A DNA stretch of 28,843 nucleotides from an uncultured Wenzhouxiangella sp. (GTDB taxonomy: Bacteria > Pseudomonadota > Gammaproteobacteria > Xanthomonadales > Wenzhouxiangellaceae), in contig CALEIM010000074.1 in assembly GCA_937876395.1 (NCBI GenBank), positions 1 to 28,843 of the forward strand, read 5' to 3'. Under the pieces are notes generated by a model. It saw nothing but the letters and a program-made list of their open reading frames with translations, was not told the origin of the DNA and made no database searches. Made by a program: the position numbers and the translations under genes. Below, one piece after another: positions 7,739 through 15,501 of this stretch (position 1 is the stretch's first letter; every line of letters starts with the position of its first letter).

Positions 7739-8611
7739 TCAATAAACCCCCTCAACCTCCCATCCTTCCTGACGAAGCAGCGCCAGCAGGCCGTGTTCAC
7801 CGGGCAGATGCAGGGCACCGACGGCGATGATCAGCCCGCCGTCTTCCAGCCACGGCCCGGCACGTTCAAGCATGCGCTGATTGCGGCTGACCAGCCCGAT
7901 GTCCTGGAAATAGTCCTGGATTGCTTTATCAACGGCCGCCATCTGCTCGTCAGCAAGCTCGGCCAGGCGCTCCAGATCTCCGGCCAGGTAGGTTTCGATC
8001 AGGGCTTCGAACTGGGCATCAAAATCGTGTCGCTGGGCCACGGCGTGTTCAATCAGGCTGATCTGCTGGGGAACTGACAGCTGGCTCAAAAACCCGATCT
8101 GCTCGTCGATGGTTTCCAGGGCCAGCAGCTCCAGCCCGGCGCCATCAGCGCGCAACGACAGCATCAGGTCCATGAACATGCCGGTTTGGGCCGGCGGCGT
8201 GGCCAGAGTCAGGGCAACCGCCCAGGGACGCATCCGCCCCACCGCCGGGCGGCTCATGCCGTAGTTTTCCACCAGAATGGCTTCGACGCGCCGGTAAAGG
8301 ACCGGATCCAGCAGAGTTGCCAGGCGCTCGGATTCAAAGTGCATGGCCTCCAGCAGCCGTGCGAGCATGGCCTGGTCCGGCACCAGCTCCAGCGCCATGC
8401 GGTCGGCCTTGAGCATGGCGGCGATCAGCGGCTCGGGCCACTCAAGCAAGCGCGCATCCTCGCTGTGGACCGTGCCGAGCAGCCAGTTCTGCCGGCCATC
8501 CGTGTCGCTGATCGACCAGAACACCTGGGCCGAGGCCGTGGCGGGCAGCAGTCCGGCCAGCACCAGAGCTGCCAATAGACGTTTGAGGTGGCCAAACAGC
8601 GAGCGGTGCAT
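7739..8611 (-). CDS. TraB/GumN family exported protein
   Basis: The start at 8611 gives a 290-residue protein with a clear Sec signal peptide (basic start, hydrophobic core, ASA-Q cleavage near residue 28). The frame stays open much further upstream, but that part lies antisense to RNase T and lacks a signal. The mature protein has the TraB/PrgY/GumN hallmarks: LLGTVHSEDARLL near the start and VGALHLPGEHGLLALLRQ near the end. These GTVH and GALHL motifs are thought to form a metal-dependent hydrolase site; in this family the reaction is largely unproven. Its start is only 33 bases from the RNase T start on the opposite strand, so the two promoters must overlap each other's coding starts. Confidence 0.88.
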   Translation of the reverse strand: MHRSLFGHLKRLLAALVLAGLLPATASAQVFWSISDTDGRQNWLLGTVHSEDARLLEWPEPLIAAMLKADRMALELVPDQAMLARLLEAMHFESERLATLLDPVLYRRVEAILVENYGMSRPAVGRMRPWAVALTLATPPAQTGMFMDLMLSLRADGAGLELLALETIDEQIGFLSQLSVPQQISLIEHAVAQRHDFDAQFEALIETYLAGDLERLAELADEQMAAVDKAIQDYFQDIGLVSRNQRMLERAGPWLEDGGLIIAVGALHLPGEHGLLALLRQEGWEVEGVY

Positions 8612-8644
8612 TATCCTGAATCCTTTTTGGTCATTCGCTTTTTC

Positions 8645-9265
8645 ATGTCTTCCATTGTCCATCGCTTTCGCGGCTTTCAGCCGGTTGTCATCGACGTCGA
8701 AACTGGCGGCTTCAATGCCGCCACCGATGCCTTGCTGGAGCTTGCTGTGTGCATCATCGAGATGGACGCCGACGGTTGGGTCGTGCCCGGCGAGGTCATG
8801 ATGCAGCATATCAAGCCTTTTGAGGGCGCCAATATTGAAGAAGCGGCACTGGAGTTCAACGGCATCCAGCCGAACAACCCGTTCCGACAGGCGGTTGGTG
8901 AGCGCGAAGCACTGCGCGATCTGTTTGGACCGGTCCGCCAGAGCCTGCGAGCCACCGGCTGCAAACGCGCCGTGCTGGTTGGCCACAATGCCCATTTCGA
9001 TCTCGGCTTTCTCAACGCCGCTGTCAACCGCACCGGCTACAAGCGCAACCCCTTTCACCCGTTCAGCTGCTTTGATACCGCCACGCTTGGCGGCCTGGCT
9101 TATGGCCAGACCGTGCTCGCCCGCGCGGTCACCGCAGCCGGGCTGGACTGGGACAAAGACAGCGCGCATTCGGCCGCCTACGATACCGAACGGACCGCCG
9201 CCCTGTTTTGCAATATCGTCAATCGCTGGCGCCATCTTGAAGAAATTGAAGAGCGCTGCGGTTGA
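8645..9265 (+). CDS. rnt: Ribonuclease T
   Basis: RNase T is a 3'-5' exoribonuclease that trims the 3' ends of tRNA and other stable RNAs. The 206-residue protein shows a complete DEDDh active site: Asp17 and Glu19 in VIDVETGGF, Asp119 in HNAHFDLGF, and His175 with Asp180 in HSAAYDTER. The FNGIQPNNP and KRNPFHPF segments match E. coli RNase T closely. ATG 8645 gives the expected short N-terminus. An in-frame GTG at 8606 would overlap the divergent TraB/GumN start, and no strong ribosome site precedes either, so the exact start is uncertain by about 13 codons. Confidence 0.94.
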   Translation: MSSIVHRFRGFQPVVIDVETGGFNAATDALLELAVCIIEMDADGWVVPGEVMMQHIKPFEGANIEEAALEFNGIQPNNPFRQAVGEREALRDLFGPVRQSLRATGCKRAVLVGHNAHFDLGFLNAAVNRTGYKRNPFHPFSCFDTATLGGLAYGQTVLARAVTAAGLDWDKDSAHSAAYDTERTAALFCNIVNRWRHLEEIEERCG

Positions 9266-9358
9266 AGTTACTGCCCTCCAGGCCTCATGTAATGAGAACA
9301 TGGGCCGGGCCAGGCCAGCCGGCCTTCTCACATCCACCGCTACTCAAGGAGACACGAC

Positions 9359-9940
9359 ATGGCTTTTACGCTACCCGAACTGCCCTATTCCAGAAACGCA
9401 CTGGAGCCGCATATCTCCGAGGAGACGCTCGATTACCACTACGGCAAGCATCACCAGACCTACGTCAACAATCTCAACGGCATGATCGAAGGCACCGCCG
9501 ATGCCGACAAATCACTGGAAGAGATCATCCGTTCCGCTTCCGGCGGCCTGTTCAACAACGCCGCCCAGGTCTGGAATCACACCTTTTACTGGCATTGCCT
9601 GAGTCCCAACGGCGGCGGCCAGCCGAGCGGCAAGCTGGCCGAGCTGATTGATCGCGACTTCGGCTCCTTCGCGGAGTTTGAAAAACAGTTCAGCGGCCAG
9701 GCCGCAGGCAACTTCGGCTCCGGCTGGACCTGGCTGGTCCAGCGCCCCGACGACAGCCTGGCGATCGTCAACACCGACGATGCACAAACGCCGCTGACCG
9801 GCAAAGACAAGCCCCTGCTGACCTGCGATGTGTGGGAGCACGCCTACTACATCGATTACCGCAACGCCCGCCCGAAGTATCTCGACGCGTTCTGGAAACT
9901 GGTCAACTGGGAGTTCGTCGCCTCCGGTCTTGACGGCTGA
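9359..9940 (+). CDS. sodB: Superoxide dismutase [Fe]
   Basis: This cytoplasmic enzyme dismutates superoxide to peroxide and oxygen. The 193-residue protein carries all four metal ligands at standard positions: His27, His74, Asp157 and His161 (in DVWEHAYY). Gln70, ahead of the second His, is the iron-type signature, as is the AAQVWNHTFYW motif. ATG 9359 has a strong AAGGAGA ribosome site. Length equals E. coli SodB. It is read in the same direction as rnt with 93 bases between them; the gap contains a weak GGCCGG/CCGGCC hairpin (9303-9324), so it is probably a separate transcript. Confidence 0.97.
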   Translation: MAFTLPELPYSRNALEPHISEETLDYHYGKHHQTYVNNLNGMIEGTADADKSLEEIIRSASGGLFNNAAQVWNHTFYWHCLSPNGGGQPSGKLAELIDRDFGSFAEFEKQFSGQAAGNFGSGWTWLVQRPDDSLAIVNTDDAQTPLTGKDKPLLTCDVWEHAYYIDYRNARPKYLDAFWKLVNWEFVASGLDG

Positions 9941-9956
9941 ACAAAACCGCTGCAAA

Positions 9957-9979
9957 GCACCAGGCCGCCGGCCTGGTGC
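9957..9979 (+). terminator. Perfect 11-bp inverted repeat after sodB, probable terminator
   Basis: Bases 9957-9967 and 9969-9979 are exact reverse complements around a single base, 17 bases after the sodB stop. No T-tract follows, so it may stabilise the mRNA end or act with other factors and need not terminate by itself. Confidence 0.5.
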
Positions 9980-10025
9980 CGGTCTGGTGCCGTAAAATAG
10001 CCGTCTCGTTTTGGGGACAGAGTCC

Positions 10026-11204
10026 ATGAGTCATCTATTTGATACGTATGCGCGCCTGCCGGTGCGCATCGTCGCCGGCGAAGGCGCCTGGCTGATTGAC
10101 GAGCACGGCAATCGCTACCTCGACGCCATCAGCGGCATCGGCGTGTGCAGCCTCGGCCACGCCAACCCTGACCTGGCCGCGGCAATCGCTGACCAGGCCG
10201 GCAAGCTGGTGCACAGCGCCAACGTCGTTGAACTGCCCCTGCAAGAGCAGCTCGCTGCCGCCCTGAGCGAAATCAGCGGCCTGGATCGAGCGTTCATCGC
10301 CAACTCGGGCGCCGAGGCGGTTGAATGCGCGCTCAAGCTGGCTCGCCTGCACGCGCGTCAACGCCAAATCGATCAGCCGGTCATACTGGTTGCCGAAAGC
10401 GGCTTTCATGGCCGCACCCTGGCCGGCATCAGCGCTTCGGGCAATCCGGCCATCCAGATCGGCTACGAGCCGTTGGTCGAGGGTTTTGTGCACCTGCCCT
10501 TCGGCGATGCCGAGGCCCCCACGCAAGCATTCGCAGATCACCCCGACGCCGTTGCCGTACTGGTCGAGCCGATCCAGGGCGAGGGCGGCGTCCGGCTGGC
10601 AGCGGACGACTATCTACCCGCCCTGCGCCGTTTGTGCGACCAGCACGACAGCCTGCTGATACTTGACGAAATCCAGACCGGAATGAATCGCACCGGGCGC
10701 TGGTTCGCACACCAGCACTTTGACCAGGCCAGGCCCGATGTAATGACCGTTGCCAAGGCGCTGGGCAACGGGGTGCCGATTGGCGCCTGCCTGGCGCGCG
10801 AGTCCACCGCTGGTCTGATGAAGCCGGGAACGCACGGCAGCACCTTCGGTGGTAATCCGCTGGCCTGCCGGGCCGCGCTTGAGGTGATCGACATCATGCG
10901 CCGCGAGCGCGTCGGCGATCGCAGCGAGCGCGCCGGCAAACGCCTGATCGAGCTGCTGCGCGCCGGCCTGGCCGACCACCCGGCGGTAATCGACATTCGC
11001 GGGCGCGGTCTGATGATCGGCATCGAGCTGGACCGCGACTGCGCCGCCCTCAAGGCCGACGCGCTGGCCCGGAACGTGATCATCAACGTCACTCGAGGGC
11101 GTACGGTTCGCCTGCTGCCGTCACTGCTCATCAGCGACCAGGAAATCGAGCGGATTGCCGAAGTCGTCATTTCCATCATCCGCGGCCGCTATCCGGCGAC
11201 ATGA
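10026..11204 (+). CDS. argD: Acetylornithine aminotransferase (class III, PLP-dependent)
   Basis: ArgD transfers an amino group from glutamate to N-acetylglutamate semialdehyde in arginine synthesis and can also act in lysine synthesis. The 392-residue protein has the PLP-contact motif NSGAEA (residues 93-98), GFHGRT, EPIQGEGG, the cofactor aspartate Asp214 in LILDEIQTGMNRTG, and the Schiff-base Lys244 in VAKALGNG. ATG 10026 is preceded by a GGGGA ribosome site; an upstream GTG-type start is possible but less well placed. A TAAAAT hexamer at 9993-9998 is a possible -10 box. The stop overlaps the next gene's start (ATGA). Succinylornithine aminotransferase is a close relative and cannot be excluded. 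Confidence 0.92.
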   Translation: MSHLFDTYARLPVRIVAGEGAWLIDEHGNRYLDAISGIGVCSLGHANPDLAAAIADQAGKLVHSANVVELPLQEQLAAALSEISGLDRAFIANSGAEAVECALKLARLHARQRQIDQPVILVAESGFHGRTLAGISASGNPAIQIGYEPLVEGFVHLPFGDAEAPTQAFADHPDAVAVLVEPIQGEGGVRLAADDYLPALRRLCDQHDSLLILDEIQTGMNRTGRWFAHQHFDQARPDVMTVAKALGNGVPIGACLARESTAGLMKPGTHGSTFGGNPLACRAALEVIDIMRRERVGDRSERAGKRLIELLRAGLADHPAVIDIRGRGLMIGIELDRDCAALKADALARNVIINVTRGRTVRLLPSLLISDQEIERIAEVVISIIRGRYPAT

Positions 11205-12271
11205 TTCTGGAAGTCGACGACATCTGGCTGGGCTACGACGAGGACTGCGTCATCCGCGGTCTGAGCTTCGCCCTGGACCAGGGCGAGATCGGCTGCCTGC
11301 TCGGCGCGTCGGGCTGCGGCAAGACCACCGCGCTGCGGGCCATTGCCGGCTTTGAACCGCTACGCGCCGGGGAAATTCGCATCGGCGACAAACAGGCCAG
11401 CACCCCCGGTTTTCGTCTGGCTCCGGAAAAGCGCAGCGTCGGCATGGTGTTTCAGGACCACGCCCTGTTCCCCCACCTTGACGTTTTCGGCAATGTCGGC
11501 TTTGGGCTGCGCCGGCTGAGCAAACGTGAACGCCGCGCGCGGATTGATGAACTACTGGAATTGACGGGACTTGAGGGCCTGGGTCACCGCTACCCGCACG
11601 AGCTGTCCGGCGGCCAGCAGCAACGCGTTGCCCTGGCCCGTGCCCTGGCGCCAGAGCCGGCCGTTTTGCTGATGGATGAACCGTTTTCCAACCTGGACGC
11701 CCGCCTGCGGCGGCGCATGGGTGAGGAGATCAGAGATATTCTCAAGGCGCGCGGCACCGCCACCCTGATGGTCACCCACGATCAACAGGAAGCCTTCACC
11801 CTGGCCGATCAGGTTGGCCTGCTCAAGGACGGTCGCATGCTGCAGTGGGATTCGCCCTACCAGCTCTACCATCGCCCCAGCAACCACTACGTGGCCGCCT
11901 TTACCGGCCGCGGCAGCTATCTGCGCGCACGCATTGTCGGCGATGAGCTGATTCACGGCCTCGGCCGCTCACCGGTGCCGCAGAAGCGTCCAGAAGGCCG
12001 CGAGCTGGCCCTGCTGATTCGCCCCGATGACATTCGTGCCGACCGCCACGGCCCGCGCGCGCGAGTCGTCGCCCGCCAGTTCCAGGGTGCCCAGATTCTC
12101 TACCGGCTCGCGCTGGACAGCGGCGAGGAAATTGCCGCCCTGTTCCCCAGCCACGATGATTTTGCCGTCGACGAAGAAATCAGCGTCACCATCGACGCCC
12201 AGCACCTGGTACTGTTCCCGATCAGCGAGACCGAGCCGTTCATCTCAGCCGGCAACGGCCAGTTTGAATAA
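11201..12271 (+). CDS. FbpC/PotA-like ABC transporter ATP-binding protein (orphan)
   Basis: This 356-residue ATPase energises solute import. All motifs are intact: Walker A GASGCGKTT (35-43), Q-loop Gln85 in VFQDHALFPHL, signature LSGGQ (135-139), Walker B LLMDEP (Asp159, Glu160) and switch His193. A C-terminal TOBE-like regulatory domain follows from about residue 265 (IRPDDIRAD to the end). The sequence style is that of ferric iron (FbpC) or related thiamine/polyamine/sulfate importers; the substrate cannot be fixed. No permease or binding-protein gene is next to it: it overlaps argD by 4 bases upstream and ends 7 bases from the convergent purK. It must therefore either serve a permease elsewhere or have another role. 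Confidence 0.9.
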   Translation: MILEVDDIWLGYDEDCVIRGLSFALDQGEIGCLLGASGCGKTTALRAIAGFEPLRAGEIRIGDKQASTPGFRLAPEKRSVGMVFQDHALFPHLDVFGNVGFGLRRLSKRERRARIDELLELTGLEGLGHRYPHELSGGQQQRVALARALAPEPAVLLMDEPFSNLDARLRRRMGEEIRDILKARGTATLMVTHDQQEAFTLADQVGLLKDGRMLQWDSPYQLYHRPSNHYVAAFTGRGSYLRARIVGDELIHGLGRSPVPQKRPEGRELALLIRPDDIRADRHGPRARVVARQFQGAQILYRLALDSGEEIAALFPSHDDFAVDEEISVTIDAQHLVLFPISETEPFISAGNGQFE

Positions 12272-12278
12272 CGCCGGC

Positions 12279-13415
12279 TCAAGCCGACAGCAAACCGTCC
12301 AGCAGCCGCGGCAGAGGTTCGGGCAACTGCGCGCGCATAGCCATGGCCCGGGCCTGCAAGGCCGGCCAGGATTCGGCCAGCAAGGTGGCGTGCCCCAGCT
12401 TGCGCCCCGGCCGCGCCTGCTTGCCGTAATCGTGCCAGTGCAGGTCCGGCGTTTTGAGCAGGGTGCCGGCATCCGGCATGGCGCCGATCCAGTTGAACAG
12501 CAGCGACGGCTGGCGAAGCTGCGTGCTGCCCAGCGGAAAATCGCTGACCGCACGGATGTGGTTCTCGAACTGGGAGCAGACCGCGCCCTCGATCGTCCAG
12601 TGCGCTGAATTGTGCGGCCGGGGTGCGAACTCGTTGGCCAACAGGCGATCACCACTGACGAACAGCTCCAGGGTCAGGCAGCCGATGTAATCAAAATGCT
12701 CGGCCAGTTTCTTGCCGCAGACCTCGGCCCGCTTGAGCAGCGCATCATCGACGGTCGCCGGAGCCGCGGCCAGCCGCAGCATGCCGTCGGAATGCACCGT
12801 GCGCGACAGCGGATAACAGCGCATGTCACCATCGACATCCCGGGCGACGGTGATTGCGCACTCGAAATCGAAGTCGATCCAGCCTTCCAGGATCAGCGGG
12901 TAATCACCCAGCCTGGCCCAGGCAGGCTCCAGGTCTTCTGCGGATTGCAGCAGGTACTGGCCCTTGCCGTCGTAGCCCATGCGGCGCGTTTTGAGCACCG
13001 CCGGGTAACCGATCCGATCCAGCGCATCGAGCAACTCGGTCCGGCTCGACACGGGCGCAAACGGTGCCACTTCAATTCCAAGCGATTCAAACAGGCGCTT
13101 TTCATCGAGCCGGTCCTGGGCGGCCGCGAAAGCATTGGCCGCCGGGCGCACCGGATGCCCGGAATCGGCCAGGCGCTGAAGCACGGCTGCGGGCACATTT
13201 TCAAAGTCGCAGGTGATCCGGTCGCAGGCCGAAAACTGATCAAGCGCGGCCGCATCATCCCACTCGGCAGTGATCAGCCGACCGAGCGGACCGGCGCAGG
13301 CATCGGCTTGGGGATCAAGAAAAACAAATTCGTGGCCAAGCGGGAGACCGGCCTGGGCCATCATCCGCGCCAGTTGCCCGGCGCCGAGAATCCCGATCTT
13401 CATGCCGACTGTCAT
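12279..13415 (-). CDS. purK: N5-carboxyaminoimidazole ribonucleotide synthase
   Basis: PurK uses ATP and bicarbonate to convert AIR to N5-CAIR in purine synthesis. The 378-residue ATP-grasp protein starts with the typical KIGILGAGQLARMMA. It contains TCDFENVP, the ATP-binding VLKTRRMGYDGKGQ, the EGWIDFDFE segment and NEFAPRPHNSAHWTIEGA. ATG 13415 is chosen because it overlaps the purE stop by 4 bases (ATGA); an in-frame ATG at 13403 would begin directly at MKIGIL. It is the second gene of purE-purK. Confidence 0.95.
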   Translation of the reverse strand: MTVGMKIGILGAGQLARMMAQAGLPLGHEFVFLDPQADACAGPLGRLITAEWDDAAALDQFSACDRITCDFENVPAAVLQRLADSGHPVRPAANAFAAAQDRLDEKRLFESLGIEVAPFAPVSSRTELLDALDRIGYPAVLKTRRMGYDGKGQYLLQSAEDLEPAWARLGDYPLILEGWIDFDFECAITVARDVDGDMRCYPLSRTVHSDGMLRLAAAPATVDDALLKRAEVCGKKLAEHFDYIGCLTLELFVSGDRLLANEFAPRPHNSAHWTIEGAVCSQFENHIRAVSDFPLGSTQLRQPSLLFNWIGAMPDAGTLLKTPDLHWHDYGKQARPGRKLGHATLLAESWPALQARAMAMRAQLPEPLPRLLDGLLSA

Positions 13416-13909
13416 GCCGAACGCGGATCGCCAGTCGCCAGCACCGCGTCGGTCTGACGCTGACGCCACTGCCGATAGCGTTCGCGAACTTCAGGATGTG
13501 TCTGTCCGATGATGGACGCGGCCAACAGCGCGGCATTGATCGCTCCGGCCCGACCAATGGCCAAGGTCCCGACCGGAACACCGGCCGGCATCTGAACAAT
13601 CGACAGCAGGGAATCGAGGCCGTTGAGCGTGCGCGACTGAACCGGCACACCAAGCACGGGTAGAACCGTCTGCGATGCCACCATGCCGGGCAGATGTGCT
13701 GCACCGCCGGCGCCGGCGATAATCAGCTCGATGCCGCGCTGCTCGGCGGATTCCGCGTACTCAAACATGAGCCGGGGCGTGCGATGAGCCGACACCACCT
13801 GGACCTCGTAGGCCAGCCCCAGCGCATCAAGCAGCTCGGCCGCGTGCGCCATCGTATCCCAGTCACTTTTTGAACCCATGATGATACCGATCAGGGGTGC
13901 ATTGGCCAT
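13412..13909 (-). CDS. purE: N5-carboxyaminoimidazole ribonucleotide mutase
   Basis: PurE isomerises N5-CAIR, the PurK product, to CAIR. The 165-residue class I enzyme shows IIMGSKSDWDTM (phosphate-binding), SAHRTP with catalytic His42, AGAGGAAHLPGMVAS, and GVPVGTLAIG. The start at 13909 has a purine-rich site (GCGGAGA) upstream. The open frame continues to 14065, but the extra N-terminus does not resemble PurE and would run through the leader hairpin. It leads the purEK operon and is read divergently from the Trm112-like gene. Confidence 0.96.
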   Translation of the reverse strand: MANAPLIGIIMGSKSDWDTMAHAAELLDALGLAYEVQVVSAHRTPRLMFEYAESAEQRGIELIIAGAGGAAHLPGMVASQTVLPVLGVPVQSRTLNGLDSLLSIVQMPAGVPVGTLAIGRAGAINAALLAASIIGQTHPEVRERYRQWRQRQTDAVLATGDPRSA

Positions 13910-13940
13910 CGTCGTGTCTCCGCTTGAAGGGAAAGTCGGG

Positions 13941-14000
13941 GAAAACAGGGAAGCTCCGAACGATTTTACGCGCAGCGCGCGCAATTGTTCAGAGCTTCCC
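13941..14000 (-). promoter_or_regulatory. Terminator-like hairpin in the purEK leader, candidate attenuator
   Basis: Two 14-base arms (13987-14000 and 13948-13961) pair on the minus-strand RNA with 13 Watson-Crick pairs and one G-U, enclosing a 25-base loop. The 3' arm is followed at once by TGTTTTCCCC, a short U-rich run. The hairpin would start at the very 5' end of the transcript if the predicted promoter just upstream is right. Such a structure before a purine gene could stop transcription early. The pairing is seen in the sequence; the regulatory role is inference. Confidence 0.5.
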
Positions 14001-14003
14001 CCA

Positions 14004-14032
14004 ATAGTATCAGCGCCAGACGCCTCAGTAAA
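14004..14032 (-). promoter_or_regulatory. Predicted purEK promoter
   Basis: On the minus strand, a -35-like TTTACT (14032-14027) and an extended -10 TGATACTAT (14012-14004) are 17 bases apart. The start of transcription would fall near 13998, at the first bases of the leader hairpin. No PurR-type operator is evident. Confidence 0.45.
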
Positions 14033-14103
14033 CGCGCCCGCCTGAGCGACCGACCAATCGCACATCGCAGGGCCCGTGCTTTCCGAATCAGCACGAAGCG
14101 CGC

Positions 14104-14109
14104 TACAAT
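14104..14109 (+). promoter_or_regulatory. -10 box very close to the Trm112-like start codon
   Basis: The sequence TACAAT matches the sigma-70 -10 consensus in five of six positions and ends only six bases before ATG 14116. Transcription starting at the usual distance would begin at or next to the start codon, giving a leaderless mRNA. The -35 region is weak (TTTCCG-like at about 14080). Confidence 0.4.
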
Positions 14110-14115
14110 CAGCGC

Positions 14116-14385
14116 ATGACGATTCCAGATCCCGTGCTCGATATTCTGTGCTGTCCGATCAGCCAGCAGCCGCTCCGGCCGCTGGAGAAAGGCCGCCTTA
14201 AACGCTTGAATGAGTGGATAGAGGCCGGCCAGGTTCAATACGTTGATCACAGCGAGGTGGTGGACCGGCCGCGCGCGGCGTTGATCACTCGCGATGACAA
14301 GGTGATTTACCTGCTGATTGACGGCATTCCCGTATTGCTGCCGGATCGCGGCATCGGCACCGCTCAATTCACTGATCCACTCTGA
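14116..14385 (+). CDS. Trm112/UPF0434-like small protein
   Basis: This 89-residue protein shows the Trm112/YcaR fold pattern: DPVLDILCCPIS at the start, then a KVIYLLIDGIPVLLPD strand-turn at the C-terminal end, which matches the family's DGIPVLL hallmark. Classical members bind zinc through two Cys pairs or act as small methyltransferase partners. Here only Cys12 and Cys13 exist, so the zinc site is missing. It lies 30 bases upstream of the serine O-succinyltransferase gene and may be cotranscribed with it. The function is unknown. Confidence 0.8.
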   Translation: MTIPDPVLDILCCPISQQPLRPLEKGRLKRLNEWIEAGQVQYVDHSEVVDRPRAALITRDDKVIYLLIDGIPVLLPDRGIGTAQFTDPL

Positions 14386-14415
14386 TGCACACTGGATGCA
14401 GGGGCGAGTGATCCG

Positions 14416-15501
14416 ATGGGTCCGGCTACTCACTACTTTGACTACGACCAGAGCTTCGCGCTCTACCGCGGTGGGCGTCTGCCGCATGTGCGCCTGGCCT
14501 GGGAATCCTGGGGCGAACTCAATGCCGACAAGTCCAACGCGATACTGATTTTTACCGGCCTGTCACCCAGCGCCCACGCGACATCCTGCCCGCGCGACCG
14601 CTCACCGGGCTGGTGGGAGGAGATGATTGGCCCGGGCGGCTACATCGACACCGAGCGTTTTTTTGTGCTCTGCATCAATTCGCTGGGCTCGTGCATGGGT
14701 TCTACCGGCCCGGCCAGCATCAACCCGGAAACCGGCACTCCCTGGCGACTGGCCTTTCCCGAACTTGCCATCGAGGACATCGCCCGCTCGGCCCGCCTGG
14801 TGGTCGATCACCTGGGCATTTCCAAACCGCACGCCATCGTCGGCCCGTCCATGGGCGGGCTGACGGCCTTGGCCTGGCTCAAACAGTTTCCACTGAGCGC
14901 GCGCAAACTGGCGCTGATTTCCACCGCCTGCTCGGCCACGTCGATGGCGATTGCCATTCGCTCGCTGCAGCGTGAGGCCATCGTCACAGACCGCAACTTC
15001 CGTAACGGCAACTACAGCGATGACGCCTGGCCGGAAGTCGGTATGCGCCTGGCCCGCAAACTGGGCATGATTTCGTATCGCTCGGCCAGCGAATGGCAGC
15101 AACGGTTTGGCCGGCAGAGCCAGGATTATTTTCCACCGACCCGGTTTGGGATGCGCTTTGCCGTCGAATCCTACCTGGAAACGCACGCGCGCAAGTTCGT
15201 CGGCCAGTTCGATCCCTGCAGTTATCTTTACCTGTCCAGGGCAATGGACAATTTCGACTTCTGCGACGGTCGCGAACCCCTGCGCAAAGTATTCGACCGC
15301 AGCTTTTCCGGCCAGGCCCTGGTGCTCGGCGTCAAAACTGACATCCTGTTTCCGATCACCCAGCAGAAAGACCTCGCGGTTGCCCTTGAAGCCAGCGGCA
15401 ATGAAGTGGACTATCATGAGCTGGCGTCCGTCCAGGGACATGACGCCTTCCTGGTCGATATTCCAAGCTTTGGAGAACCAATCAAACAGTGGCTGAAATG
15501 A
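14416..15501 (+). CDS. MetX-family serine (or homoserine) O-succinyltransferase
   Basis: An alpha/beta-hydrolase acyltransferase of 361 residues. The nucleophile Ser145 sits in GPSMGG, with Asp309 (VKTDILFP) and His342 (QGHDAF) completing the triad. The segments GLSPSAHA, GWWEEMIGPG and GSCMGSTGPASINP closely resemble the xanthomonad enzyme that succinylates L-serine to feed cysteine synthesis, as I recall it from that lineage. Plain homoserine O-acetyltransferase or O-succinyltransferase for methionine synthesis is the alternative, since the family switches substrate through few residues. It overlaps the cysteine dioxygenase gene by 4 bases, which favours a cysteine-related role. Confidence 0.85.
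   Translation: MGPATHYFDYDQSFALYRGGRLPHVRLAWESWGELNADKSNAILIFTGLSPSAHATSCPRDRSPGWWEEMIGPGGYIDTERFFVLCINSLGSCMGSTGPASINPETGTPWRLAFPELAIEDIARSARLVVDHLGISKPHAIVGPSMGGLTALAWLKQFPLSARKLALISTACSATSMAIAIRSLQREAIVTDRNFRNGNYSDDAWPEVGMRLARKLGMISYRSASEWQQRFGRQSQDYFPPTRFGMRFAVESYLETHARKFVGQFDPCSYLYLSRAMDNFDFCDGREPLRKVFDRSFSGQALVLGVKTDILFPITQQKDLAVALEASGNEVDYHELASVQGHDAFLVDIPSFGEPIKQWLK

Noticed and set aside
7739..8611. Conjugation or plasmid gene, because of the name TraB
   Set aside because: The protein has the GumN/PrgY-type GTVH and GALHL motifs and a signal peptide. It is unrelated to the conjugation pilus protein TraB, and no transfer genes are nearby.
9303..9324. GGCCGG/CCGGCC hairpin between rnt and sodB as a terminator
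   Set aside because: A 6-bp stem with no T-tract in GC-rich DNA is weak, so it is mentioned only under sodB.
8612..9337. N-terminal extension of the TraB/GumN frame up to 9337
   Set aside because: It lies antisense to RNase T. The start at 8611 gives a proper signal peptide directly before the family domain.
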